41,025 nucleotides of DNA, from assembly GCF_003996855.1 (NCBI RefSeq), contig NZ_NRQY01000001.1:2556225-2597249 (forward strand), in the 5' to 3' direction. The notes below the pieces were generated by a model. That model made no database searches. It had not been told where the DNA came from and saw nothing but the letters and a program-made list of their open reading frames with translations. This DNA comes from Morganella morganii. Lineage in GTDB: Bacteria > Pseudomonadota > Gammaproteobacteria > Enterobacterales > Enterobacteriaceae. The position numbers and the translations under genes were made by a program. Positions 7,057 to 15,625 of the stretch are shown here, one piece after another (positions within the stretch are counted from its first letter, which is position 1; every line of letters begins with the position of its first letter).

Positions 7057-7681
7057 GCCAGCCTCCTTGCATTTCCCCCGCCGTACCGCGTGGCGTACGC
7101 ACGGCCTGAATGGCTTTTCTGGCGGTAGCAGTCTGCGGGGCATCGAAGCTGCGGACGGCGTGCCAGACAGCCGTCAGAGAAACATCCATCTGCTCGGCGG
7201 CCAGCATCATGACGTCCAGTCCATCCGCACTTGAGGAGTCATCAACTTCCGCTTTTTGCCACTGGCGCCACAATGCCGCGTTCTCGTCGTCGCTGAGCGC
7301 CGCACAGCGACCCTGCCGAATGTTGATACCCGTCATGCGCCGGCGGGCGGCAACTTCAACGGTGGAGAGGCCAAAATAGTGCTGCATCATTTCGATAGAG
7401 CCCCCCAACGCCAAAGCCCGGTCAATCCGCTGCATGCGCTGCTGCTCACGGCGTGCGTGTTGCAACATCAATGAAAAATTCTCGTGATGGATTTGAAAGG
7501 TCAGCACCGATACCGAGCTGTTCATCAGGTAATGCAGATCTTCAATGGTCAAACCGTGCAGCAGCTGCATCTCTTCCGTAGTCAGCCCCAGGGACTCACA
7601 ACGGCGGATATAACCTGATTTCAACTCCATCACCAACTGTGTGAGCAGGCTGTTCGTTGCCTGCGATAAGCTATTACTCAT
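6947..7681 (-). CDS. DUF2857 family ICE protein (STY4526-type)
   Basis: A 244-residue protein from the ATG at 7681 (MSNSLSQATN). A longer frame runs to 7798 but overlaps the upstream gene deeply. The start at 7681 lies 4 nt after the DUF2786 gene stops and has TAGGA just before it. The protein is helical, with a segment around EEMQLLHGLTIEDLHYL and later GLSTVEVAARRRMTG that look like helix-turn-helix units; I recognise DUF2857, a family conserved in SPI-7-like islands. It may be a regulator, and related proteins are proposed flagellar/transfer activator-like, but this is inference. Its 3' end is shared with the next small gene. Confidence 0.75.
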   Translation of the reverse strand: MSNSLSQATNSLLTQLVMELKSGYIRRCESLGLTTEEMQLLHGLTIEDLHYLMNSSVSVLTFQIHHENFSLMLQHARREQQRMQRIDRALALGGSIEMMQHYFGLSTVEVAARRRMTGINIRQGRCAALSDDENAALWRQWQKAEVDDSSSADGLDVMMLAAEQMDVSLTAVWHAVRSFDAPQTATARKAIQAVRTPRGTAGEMQGGWHEADDADAGLTSPPFGAAILPEKGEGAGQALPPRGT

Positions 7682-7685
7682 TGTC

Positions 7686-8405
7686 CTATTCCCCCCCAAC
7701 TCTGTGTGCGATGGCCGCAGGCCCGCCACTCTGAACACCTTGATGCAATCGGGCGTTCTGACCTGCCTCGTATCCACGTAAACGGGCAATATCATCACCG
7801 CGGCAGGCCTTCGGAGCGCGCGTCTTCAACTCACCCATCTTTTGGTTTTTCAGCCAGGTCCCCATCAGGTCACATTCCTGTTCAGTCACGGTAAACGTCG
7901 TGATAACTCTCCGAACGCCGGCAACCCAGCCGTCACGAAACTGCTCTGCTCGTGCGCGGCGCGTACTCATTTTCAGGCGCTTATTCTGGGTTTTCAGGTA
8001 GTCTGCAGTCGCATCTTTCAGCTGCCGGCTCAGCACATCGAACGCATAGGCCGCAACGGCCGGCCGCTCACTGAAGCCATAGAACGTCACGTTGCGACGC
8101 TGGCCAGAAGGGGTATCCCGCCATGAAAAATACAAACGACATCCAAAGGCGCGGGCAATTGCCCACGCCAATCCAGACATCCATTCGGGCAGTTTTTGTT
8201 TCGCTTCGGAAGGAGCGCCCTGGCTCGGTGCCGTCTGGATAGATGACAGGCTGGCTTCCAGCTCGCTGATGCCGTATTTCTCCATCAGCTTTTGCGCCCG
8301 GGCTAACGCCAGCCCTGCCTCATGGGCATTACTGTTGCTGCGGGCCAGTTCGAGGAGTTTGCGCACCAGTTTCACCAGGCGCACTTGTCGTTGTGAATAA
8401 CTCAT
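7686..8405 (-). CDS. DUF2786 domain protein
   Basis: A 239-residue protein. The N-terminal 40 residues (KLVRKLLELARSNSNAHEAGLALARAQKLMEKYGI) form the DUF2786 helical hairpin, known from ICE and phage proteins of unknown function. A middle domain (about residues 70-170) contains WMSGLAWAIARAFGCRLYF and a basic helix KTQNKRLKMSTRRAR. Its ATG shares one base with the parB stop (TGATG), so translation is likely coupled. No catalytic residues are evident. Placement between parB and DUF2857 is the standard order in this ICE class. Confidence 0.75.
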   Translation of the reverse strand: MSYSQRQVRLVKLVRKLLELARSNSNAHEAGLALARAQKLMEKYGISELEASLSSIQTAPSQGAPSEAKQKLPEWMSGLAWAIARAFGCRLYFSWRDTPSGQRRNVTFYGFSERPAVAAYAFDVLSRQLKDATADYLKTQNKRLKMSTRRARAEQFRDGWVAGVRRVITTFTVTEQECDLMGTWLKNQKMGELKTRAPKACRGDDIARLRGYEAGQNARLHQGVQSGGPAAIAHRVGGE

Positions 8406-10168
8406 CAGACGGTCTCTTCGGTTACAGGTAAATCCCTCTGCAGTTCACGCAGACGACGTAAAACGCGAATAAGGCGCATCAATTTCACGGCATGAATATC
8501 GTCAAGCAAAGGCCAGTCAGCAGGATTTTCCGACCCAATGAGAGCCTCATTAAGCGAGCTGGTTCCGGCACCGTCCGGGTTGTTGCCGGCAAGGGTAAGG
8601 AGTAACGCGGTGAAACGAGATGGACACTCGGCAGCCAATGCGTAGCCGGCAGCCTGCAAGGCTGCTTTATCGGCTTTGATTTCAGCTTCGCAACCCGCCA
8701 CTTCGGCCAGTTCAAATGCCAATCGGAAGGTGATCACCTGCAAGTGCTCGATATCATCCTGCAGGGCAGAAATAGCCCAAATGGAGGAGACCGGTTCAAG
8801 TCCTACCTCTGCAAAAGGCACCTCTGCAAAAGGCACCTCTGCCGCAGGGGGCAGACCTTGCTTTGGCTGTGTCTCGGTATTGCTGTGAGGTTTAATCGAC
8901 TCATGAGTGCCAGGCAGGGTATTTTCATTGACGGTGTCATTCTCACCGTCTAAAACCGTGATAACGTCGCCTGATAACACCGACGGAGCACCGTATAAAT
9001 CAGGCTGAGTTTCAACACGGGGTTCAGTTTGGGTTGTAGGGATTTCCTCGTCCTGAGTACCCTGTGATTCATATTCAGAATTACCCGTCGACTCAAGCAA
9101 CGCGCTGTCCAGCACCAAAGAAGCCCCACCTCCCAGCACTTCAGGTTCCGTTTGAGCACCGGTATCTCCCTGTTGCAGTGCTGGCGCCAGTTCGGCAAGC
9201 GCAACAGTATTGCCCTTGCCTGACAACTCAGGCGTTAACGTCGGTTCACCGAAGTGCTTGCGCCGGTTTTGCTCTTTGGGATCGAGCTCCAGTAACCAGC
9301 GGTCATAATTGAGCAACGGGTGCGGCAACGCGTTGATGAGGGCACCGATCAACTCATCACGGAACATATCCAGCGAGTAGATTTCGGGGTCATCAAAGTG
9401 ACTGCAGACTGATCCGAAGACCGCATCGAAAGTACAAGTTACTGCCACATCAATGATAAAACGCTGCCATGTTTTGCCAGCATTCCCGCGTAAGGCTAAC
9501 AAGAGTTGGATCTGTGGACGTCCTAAACCTGACTCGAGTAAACGTGGAATATAAGGGTATAAATATTGGATCGTATCTTCCATACGACTGATATTGGAGT
9601 TATGAACCGGATAGCCAGACTCACCCAACAGCGTTGAAAGTTCGCGTAAAGAGACGGTTTTGCCCAATTGCTCTTCAAAAAGCGTGCGTGCCTGCTTGAT
9701 CCCAAACGCTTTCTCGATAAATGTCAGATCCCCTCGCACTTCATTTTCAGCCAAGTGACCAATGACACAAGACAACCGGCCAGGCCACGGCTTGAACATG
9801 CAAGAAATACGGTAGAAGCGTTTTTCTCCTGTTTCCTGCCAGAGTTCGGAAAGGATTTCATAACGCGTATTGCCCCCATCACTGAAGAAATATCCCAGCT
9901 CCGGGCGTTCCGGATCACGGGTCACCTTCGGTACTGTGTCCAGCCCTCGCGCCCGAATTGACGCTTTGATATCGTCATATTTAGGGTTGCGGGTAGTGCG
10001 CGGATTATCCGGGTTCGGGTTAACTTCATCCAGAGTCAGTATCAATGGCATTTCACTGACGGGTGTATCTGCCACCACGGGGGCCAAAGGCTGTGTGCCC
10101 GCTGCCGTTTTGCCCTGCTGGAGCAAAGCACTGTTCAGATCGAGGATCTTGGTTTTAGCGCGCGCCAT
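8405..10168 (-). CDS. parB: ParB family partition protein (PFGI-1 class, TIGR03764)
   Basis: A 587-residue ParB-like DNA-binding protein, longer than chromosomal ParB (about 290-330). The ParB/Srx-like nuclease domain spans about residues 45-150, with NPDNPRTTRNPKYDDIKASI and the pocket sequence DGGNTRYEIL. A helix-turn-helix region follows (TVSLRELSTLLGESGYPVHN, about 170-200). The middle is acidic and low-complexity, including a VPFAE tandem repeat, and a helical C-terminal domain closes it. It starts 3 nt after the dnaB stop with GGAGG upstream, so it sits in the parA-dnaB-parB operon. With ParA it should stabilise the excised or replicating element. Confidence 0.85.
   Translation of the reverse strand: MARAKTKILDLNSALLQQGKTAAGTQPLAPVVADTPVSEMPLILTLDEVNPNPDNPRTTRNPKYDDIKASIRARGLDTVPKVTRDPERPELGYFFSDGGNTRYEILSELWQETGEKRFYRISCMFKPWPGRLSCVIGHLAENEVRGDLTFIEKAFGIKQARTLFEEQLGKTVSLRELSTLLGESGYPVHNSNISRMEDTIQYLYPYIPRLLESGLGRPQIQLLLALRGNAGKTWQRFIIDVAVTCTFDAVFGSVCSHFDDPEIYSLDMFRDELIGALINALPHPLLNYDRWLLELDPKEQNRRKHFGEPTLTPELSGKGNTVALAELAPALQQGDTGAQTEPEVLGGGASLVLDSALLESTGNSEYESQGTQDEEIPTTQTEPRVETQPDLYGAPSVLSGDVITVLDGENDTVNENTLPGTHESIKPHSNTETQPKQGLPPAAEVPFAEVPFAEVGLEPVSSIWAISALQDDIEHLQVITFRLAFELAEVAGCEAEIKADKAALQAAGYALAAECPSRFTALLLTLAGNNPDGAGTSSLNEALIGSENPADWPLLDDIHAVKLMRLIRVLRRLRELQRDLPVTEETV
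8805..8844 (-). repeat. 15-bp tandem repeat in parB
   Basis: Two perfect copies of ACCTCTGCAAAAGGC plus a partial third lie head to tail. They encode repeated VPFAE units in the acidic linker of ParB. Unit length is a multiple of three, so copy-number changes would keep the frame. Confidence 0.8.
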
Positions 10169-10170
10169 GG

Positions 10171-11525
10171 TTACGCCCTCCCCGAGTATTGGCCATACTG
10201 ACCATCGTGGAGATCGCTAAACGCGGTAAATTGCCCTTCAAACTTGACACGTACGGTACCCGTTGCCCCCTGCCGCTGTTTACCAATGATAATTTCTGCC
10301 GTACCGGTCTCATCAGAATCAGCGTAATAAACTTCATCACGGTAGATGAAAGCGATCACATCGGCATATTGTCCAACGCACCGGAATCGCGCAGATCGCC
10401 ATTGAACGGACGTTTGTCCGCACGGCTCTCCAACTGACGGTTCAGCTGAGACAGCGCGACGACAGGACAATCGAGTTCTTTGGCCAACGCTTTCAGACTG
10501 CGGGAAATTTCCGCAATTTCCTGGGTGCGATTTTCCTGGCCAGGGCAACGCATCAGCTGCAGGTAATCGACCATGATTAAACCAGGCTTACCGTACAACC
10601 GGGTGTAGCGGCGTGCCCTGGAACGCAGCAGTGCGGGGGTCAAATATGATTCATCGTCAATAATTAGGCGGTTTTCCAATGGCAACAACCGCTCCAGCGC
10701 TTTGGAAATACGCGCCCAATCTTCATCTTCCAACTGGCCACTGCGCAGCCTTGAAAGTTCAACCCGCCCGTCCACAGCAATGAGGCGTTGAAGCAGCTGC
10801 TCGCGCGGCATTTCCAGGCTGAAGAAGAATGCAGGTTTCTCCGTGCCACGAAGCGCGGCGGTGTAGGCGCTCAACGCAAAAGCGGTTTTCCCCATCGAAG
10901 GCCGTGCAGCCAGCAAAACCAAATCTCCGGGCTGCAAACCACACGTCATCTCATCAAGCTGTGAGAAGCCGGTCGGGGTGCCGGTGATACCATTGCCGCC
11001 ATTCACCGTCTCCAGATAGGTCACTACGGCATTCAACCCATCCGTCAGGCTGACATTCTGTTGTGACTGGGTTTGCTCAGAGAGCTGAAACAATTGCTGC
11101 TCCGCCCGTTCGGTCAGGGCAGCAGACTCTGCGCGGGGATTGGCAGCATCAGCGCTCAATTCACGCCCGAGTTGCAACAGGCTGCGCAGACGACTGCGTT
11201 CAGCCACAATTTCGGCATAGGCGACAATATTGGCTGCACTCGGTGTGTTTTTAGACAACTCCGCCAGATAGGCAAAACCACCCACCTGTTCGAGTGCACC
11301 ATTTTGTTCCAGTGATTCATGGAGGGTAATCAGATCAATCGGCTGTTGAACAGCCATCAGGCGAGCCATGGCCTGGAAAATTCGGCGATGTACCGCCAGA
11401 TGAAAATCACGCTCTCCAACCAATGGGAGAACGTCATCCCACCGCTCGTTATCCAGCATCAAGCCGCCGAGAACGGCCTGCTCAGCATCGGAGGAATAAG
11501 GAATATTGGTTGTTGTCTGGTTCAT
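10171..11525 (-). pseudogene. dnaB: Replicative DNA helicase DnaB, frameshifted
   Basis: A DnaB-type hexameric helicase that unwinds DNA ahead of the replication fork. The N-terminal domain (about residues 10-110) opens with SSDAEQAVLGGLML; the RecA-like domain has Walker A ARPSMGKT at 207-214, Walker B LIMVDYLQLM near 310 and the conserved ALSQLNRQLESRADKRP. The frame then breaks near 10371: it reads SGALDN and stops at 10356, while the expected YADVIAFIYRDE ... AEIIIGKQR ... GTVRVKF continues in another frame to 10171. One missing C (GACCAATAT read as GACAATAT) explains this. The product as read would lose about 60 C-terminal residues, including the arginine-finger region. The repaired length, 451 residues, fits the family. 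It overlaps parA by 4 nt. Confidence 0.85.
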
Positions 11526-12448
11526 GCCTGCACCTCCGACTTCCCGGCCAGTAGTGCATCAAAGTCTGATTTCCACTGAGGGAAAAGCTCACAAGCCAAC
11601 ATATGCATGGTGTCAGCGGCTGCCGGTGTAGACGTTCGAGCTGTGGTTTTTTCGAGACGGTGGACGGGTTGACCAGAGGCATGCCCCATTTTGTAAATTT
11701 CCAGCTTGGGGATGATGGTATCGAGAAGGGAAACATCGAAGGCATCTGCACGCAGATATTGGCCATTTGTGATGATGCTGCGCAAACTTTCCAGAATCTG
11801 CCAATCCAGATTGGTGTACTCCATGCAGTTGGTCAGGATACGGATACGGGGTAACGCGATGCCGTAGCAGGTCAGCGGCAATAATCCCTCCATCAACCCC
11901 AATGTGCCACGCAGAAACTCACGGGTGTCCGGCAGTATAGGCTTGATAACCCCGACAGCGAATTCCGTACTGGCAACCAGAATCAGCTCGAGCATCACAG
12001 ACGCCGCACCTTTCGAGTCAATGATGATGACATCGTACTCGTTAAACAAAGGATGTTGCAGGACATTCCGCAGACGCATGCGGCCATCAGGGGCATGCAG
12101 CATGGCGGAAGATAAACGGTCATGGGGATCGTTGGAAACAATGATGTCCAGATTCGGGATAACAGAACGGGAGATGATTTGCTCGGGATGGTTGAGGTCA
12201 ACTGTCTTCATCAACAGTTCATACAAACCGTTGGGGGCCTCATAGTCCAGGGAGAAAATGCTGCTTGCGGTAGGTTGAGAGTGGTCACCGTCGATCAGGA
12301 GGGTCTTTTTACCTGCATCGGCAAGGAAGCCGGCAAGGTTGGCACTTTGAGTGGATTTACCTTCACCCCCTTTAGTTGAGACCATAGGGATAACACTAGG
12401 TTCTGGGTGGCTGACACCCATAGATGTGGCTTTAGCTAATGTATGCAT
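11522..12448 (-). CDS. parA: ParA family partition ATPase
   Basis: A 308-residue ParA/Soj-type ATPase. The deviant Walker A motif KGGEGKST is at residues 26-33, followed by LLIDGDHSQPTA (switch) and DVIIIDSKGA (Walker B). Cooperating with the ParB encoded two genes downstream, it should segregate or stabilise the element. It is the first gene of the operon parA-dnaB-parB, its stop overlapping the dnaB start as ATGA. Directly upstream lie a 32-bp inverted repeat and a good promoter. It is the last ICE gene before the attachment site, as in other elements of this class. Confidence 0.9.
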   Translation of the reverse strand: MHTLAKATSMGVSHPEPSVIPMVSTKGGEGKSTQSANLAGFLADAGKKTLLIDGDHSQPTASSIFSLDYEAPNGLYELLMKTVDLNHPEQIISRSVIPNLDIIVSNDPHDRLSSAMLHAPDGRMRLRNVLQHPLFNEYDVIIIDSKGAASVMLELILVASTEFAVGVIKPILPDTREFLRGTLGLMEGLLPLTCYGIALPRIRILTNCMEYTNLDWQILESLRSIITNGQYLRADAFDVSLLDTIIPKLEIYKMGHASGQPVHRLEKTTARTSTPAAADTMHMLACELFPQWKSDFDALLAGKSEVQA

Positions 12449-12450
12449 GT

Positions 12451-12482
12451 TTTACACTCGAATTTATCAATTCGCGTGTAAA
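12451..12482. promoter_or_regulatory. 32-bp inverted repeat, likely parA operator
   Basis: Arms of 14 bp (TTTACACTCGAATT and AATTCGCGTGTAAA, one mismatch) flank a TATC spacer. The repeat ends 2 bp before the parA ATG and covers the expected transcription start. It is well placed for autorepression by ParA, ParB or an element regulator, and could also act as a partition site. Confidence 0.7.
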
Positions 12483-12489
12483 CGGTTAA

Positions 12490-12519
12490 ATTATATATCT
12501 TTTAACAATTTATCAACAA
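12490..12519 (-). promoter_or_regulatory. Promoter of the parA-dnaB-parB operon
   Basis: On the minus strand a perfect TATAAT (12490-12495) is preceded by TTGTTG at 18 nt or TTGATA at 15 nt. Transcription would begin at the edge of the inverted repeat. The promoter lies at the very end of the element, next to the attachment site. Confidence 0.6.
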
Positions 12520-12523
12520 GCAC

Positions 12524-12573
12524 AGGGATTGAAAATCCCCGTGTCCGTGGTTCGATTCCGCGTCCGGGCACCA
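12524..12573 (+). repeat. Attachment site: 3' end of tRNA-Phe
   Basis: This copies the anticodon arm (GAA anticodon), T arm and acceptor end of tRNA-Phe, through the encoded CCA. No D arm or 5' acceptor strand lies upstream, so it is a fragment, not a functional tRNA gene. Compared with the E. coli tRNA the T stem has a compensated base-pair change, as expected for a natural tRNA. The orientation implies that the intact tRNA-Phe lies left of the window, beyond the ICE. Confidence 0.85.
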
Positions 12574-12732
12574 CTATTCTTTTTTTATGCCTTCCTATGA
12601 ATTCCTATGTTGTTGCAATTCAACAGGTTGGGGTGAAAAGTCTTTCTGATACGTTTTGATTTATCCCTTCGTATCCGGAGAATTTTGGGTCAGATTGCGG
12701 GTCATTCAGTTCGACAACTGGAGTGACCATAC

Positions 12733-13986
12733 ATGTTAACTGACAGCAAAATCCGCTCAGCAAAACCTCTCGCAAAATCATACAAACTCACCGACTCGCA
12801 AGGCCTGTACCTAGCGGTATCGACCAGCGGCGCTAAGCTATGGTATTTCCGCTATCGCCTCAACGGTAAAGAAAGTCGTCTGGTCTTTGGCCCTTACCCT
12901 CAGACTACGCTGGCGGAAGCCCGTGAAAAGCGCGATGCAGCGCGGAAGCTACTGGCGTCCGGTATCAGCCCCTATCAGCGTCGCAAGACACATAACAATA
13001 CCGTTGATGAATCCCGCACATTTCAGTATGTCGCGACAACATGGCACTCCAGCAACCTTAAACTCTGGTCTGAAACCCACGCCGATAAAATTCTCACCTG
13101 CCTGAAACGCTACGTTTTCCCCACCATTGGCGCAATGGATATCGCTCAGGTTGAAACCCGCCACCTGGCGCAGCTTGTGAAGGCGATTGACGATAAAGGT
13201 GTGCATGACGTCGCCGGTCGGGTGCGTCAGCATCTGACCAAAATCATGCGCTACGCGGTACAGCAAGGAGTAATCAAATATAATCCAGCTTACGATCTGG
13301 ATGGAGTCGTGACCCCGGTCATGACCCAACATCACCCTGCCCTGCCGCTAAAACGCCTGCCTGAACTGCTGGAGAAGATAGATAGCTACAAAGGCCGGAT
13401 ACTGACCCGTCTGGCGCTGGAATTAAGCCTGCATGTTTTCCTGCGCTCCAGTGAGCTACGTTTTGCCCGCTGGGATGAATTCAACCTGAAAGCGCATATC
13501 TGGAGTGTGCCCGCCCAGCGCGAAGCCGTAAACGGCGTGCGATTCTCAGAACGCGGTGCCAAGATGAAGGATGAACATCTGGTTCCGCTATCACGGCAGG
13601 CGGTCACCCTGCTGAAACAGATTCAGGCGATTTCCGGTGAGTCGGTCTTCGTTTTTCCGGGCGCACATACTCTGAACAAGCCGATAAGTGAGAACACCAT
13701 CAACAAGGCGCTGCGCGTAATTGGCTACAACACCAGAACCGATGTATGTGGCCATGGTTTCCGCACAATGGCCTGTAGTGCCCTGAATGAATCAGGTCTG
13801 TGGTCAAAAGACGCCATTGAGCGGCAGATGAGCCACAAAGAACGCAACGGCGTGCGGGCTGCCTACGTGCATAAGGCGGAGCATCTGGAAGCCAGAATAG
13901 AAATGATGCAGTGGTGGTCGGATTATCTCGATGAATGCACAGAAGGGCATGTTGCACCTTACATATTTGCACGACAGCATAAATAA
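12733..13986 (+). CDS. P4-type tyrosine integrase
   Basis: A 417-residue integrase of the P4/DUF4102 group. The N-terminal arm-binding domain (MLTDSKIRSAKPLAKSYKL ...) is followed by a core-binding domain (about 95-190) and the catalytic domain with R238, H341-x-x-R344 (HGFRTMAC), H368 and nucleophile Y378 (AAYVHKAEH). All catalytic residues are present, so it may be active. It lies 160 bp right of the tRNA-Phe fragment and reads away from it. That places it in a second element at the same site rather than in the ICE, whose parA end is on the other side of the fragment. No right-hand copy of the att site is present in the window. Confidence 0.9.
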   Translation: MLTDSKIRSAKPLAKSYKLTDSQGLYLAVSTSGAKLWYFRYRLNGKESRLVFGPYPQTTLAEAREKRDAARKLLASGISPYQRRKTHNNTVDESRTFQYVATTWHSSNLKLWSETHADKILTCLKRYVFPTIGAMDIAQVETRHLAQLVKAIDDKGVHDVAGRVRQHLTKIMRYAVQQGVIKYNPAYDLDGVVTPVMTQHHPALPLKRLPELLEKIDSYKGRILTRLALELSLHVFLRSSELRFARWDEFNLKAHIWSVPAQREAVNGVRFSERGAKMKDEHLVPLSRQAVTLLKQIQAISGESVFVFPGAHTLNKPISENTINKALRVIGYNTRTDVCGHGFRTMACSALNESGLWSKDAIERQMSHKERNGVRAAYVHKAEHLEARIEMMQWWSDYLDECTEGHVAPYIFARQHK

Positions 13987-14293
13987 AATAATTTTTGTTG
14001 TCTAAATGGAATGGACTCTGAATATCCAGGATAACAGGTATCACTTAAGATTTACGGAAACACAGTTGCAATTCCAGATGGTTAATACAGCGCTGACGAA
14101 TAAAAGACAGAAAGTGCCAAGTATTATCATAGACAGCGTGGGCCGGACATGCTGTTTAAACAGCCCCCGAAATAATTCGGTGTAACTGCTAATGTGTATT
14201 AAAGGTGACCGCTCTGTCAGTCAGCGAACTCGATAATATAATGACTTATTGCCAGCCGCCAATTCTGGATCGGCATACTCCATTTTTTAAAGC
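13987..14293. other. Remnant of the second element
   Basis: About 300 bp without a convincing gene. It holds a perfect 14-bp palindrome (GCTGTTTAAACAGC, 14151-14164). A GTG at 14205 opens a frame (MTALSVSELDNIMTYCQPP ...) that runs only about 30 codons before meeting the IS end at 14294; it may be the start of an interrupted island gene, but I do not recognise it. Confidence 0.35.
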
Positions 14294-14998
14294 TGGATTG
14301 GCCCCAATATTTCCATACACTTTTTATCACTTAACCCATTACTGGTTCGCCGCCGCAGATATTCCCGTGGCGAACGATATCCCAGTGCACTATGCGGATG
14401 CCATTCGTTGTAATGTTCGAAGGCCTCCGCAAGGTTCTTTACCGCTGTTAACCCGTCCGGCTTCGGCATGATGCTGATGTAATCGCGCTTCATCGTTTTC
14501 ACGAAGCTCTCCGCCATCCCGTTGCTTTTCGGGCTACGTACCGCCGTATGTTTAGGCTCCAGCCCTACCATTCTGGCGAACTGACGCGTCTGATGAGAAC
14601 GGTAAGCTGAACCGTTGTCTGTCAGCCACTCAACGGGGGGTGACGGCAGGTGGCTGCCGAAGCGTCGTTCCACCGCACCCAGTATGACATCCTGCACGGT
14701 TTCACTGTCATATCCACCGGTACTGGCCGCCCAGTGAAGTGCCTCGCGATCGCAACAGTCCAGCGCGAACGTGACCCGCAGTTTTTCACCGTTATCACAG
14801 CTGAACTCGAAGCCGTCAGAGCACCACCGCTGGTTACTTTCTCCAACGGCCACTTTCCCTGTATGCGCCCGCTTCGATGGCGGTATTGCCGGTTTACGCT
14901 CAAGCAACAGCGCATTCTGACGCATGATGCGGTATACGCGTTTGGCATTGATCACCGCCATGTCGTCAGTTTCTGATTGTCTGCGCAGCAGTGCCCAT
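14287..14998 (-). pseudogene. IS2-type transposase OrfB, 5'-truncated
   Basis: The frame reads [12 protein letters not shown] ... [20 protein letters not shown] and the rve/DDE integrase core ([73 protein letters not shown]), very close to IS2 InsD. The N-terminal part is gone and replaced by out-of-frame nikC sequence. At the other end the usual stop within the inverted repeat is lost (TAG to TTG), so the frame runs through the IS end and stops outside it. It cannot make a working transposase. Confidence 0.85.
14294..14998 (-). mobile_element. Partial IS2-like element (IS3 family)
   Basis: The left edge starts TGGATTGGCCCCAATATTT, closely resembling an IS2 terminal inverted repeat. The sequence then carries the 3' two thirds of the IS2 OrfB gene. 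The other end of the IS, with OrfA and the first part of OrfB, is missing: at about 14985-15000 the sequence passes straight into nikC. A one-ended remnant like this indicates a deletion that started inside the IS. Confidence 0.85.
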
Positions 14999-15625
14999 AT
15001 CCAGCGTCGCCAGTACAATCAGCTGGGAAATGGTGGCCGGAAACAGGTGCCGGAGAAAGATCCGCACATTACCGGCACCACTCAGACGCGCCGCCAGCAG
15101 AAACTCCCGGTGACGCAGCGAGAGAATAATCCCGCGGACAATCCGCGCATACCATGCCCAGTGTGAAAGTGCGATCGCAATAATCACGTTTGTAATCCCG
15201 GTGCCGAGTATCCCGATTAAAAACAGTGCCAGCACCAGTGTCGGGAACGTCAGAAATACATCCGTAAACCGCATGATGATTTGATCAGTCCGCCCGCCGC
15301 TAAACCCGGCAATACCGCCGATCACCAGCCCGAGCGTCATAATAATCACCAGTGTGATTGCTACAGTGCCGAGAGAAATCCGCGCCCCGGCAATCAGGCG
15401 GGAAAAAATATCACGTCCCAGGTGGTCGGTACCGAGCCAGTACTGACTGTCCGGTGCCTAAAGCCGGTTCGATAATTCCACCAGATCCGGATCATGCGGA
15501 GAGATCCACGGCCCGGCAATCATCGCGATAACCAGCATCGCCACCACGGCCAGCGCAAACCACAGCAGAAGATTGCGGCTGAGTGTCCGCCCGGCGGACG
15601 GGGTTTTCAGTATCATATCGCTCAT
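14990..15625 (-). pseudogene. nikC: Nickel ABC transporter permease NikC, interrupted and truncated
   Basis: NikC is the second membrane subunit of the nickel importer. The ATG at 15625 overlaps the nikB stop as ATGA. The first 60 codons (one membrane helix, then GPWISPHDPDLVELSNRL) end in an in-frame TAG at 15458-15460. The same frame resumes at APDSQYWLGTDHLGRDIFSRL and continues through ALSHWAWYARIVRGIILSLRHREFLLAARLSGAG, the EAA-type loop, to LATLDMG. There the sequence switches to the IS2 fragment, so about 80 C-terminal residues are missing. Compared with E. coli NikC the order and length up to that point are normal. Two independent lesions show the gene is dead. Confidence 0.9.

Noticed and set aside
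12524..12573. A functional tRNA-Phe gene
   Set aside because: Only the anticodon arm, T arm and 3' acceptor strand are present; the upstream bases do not form a D arm or 5' acceptor strand.
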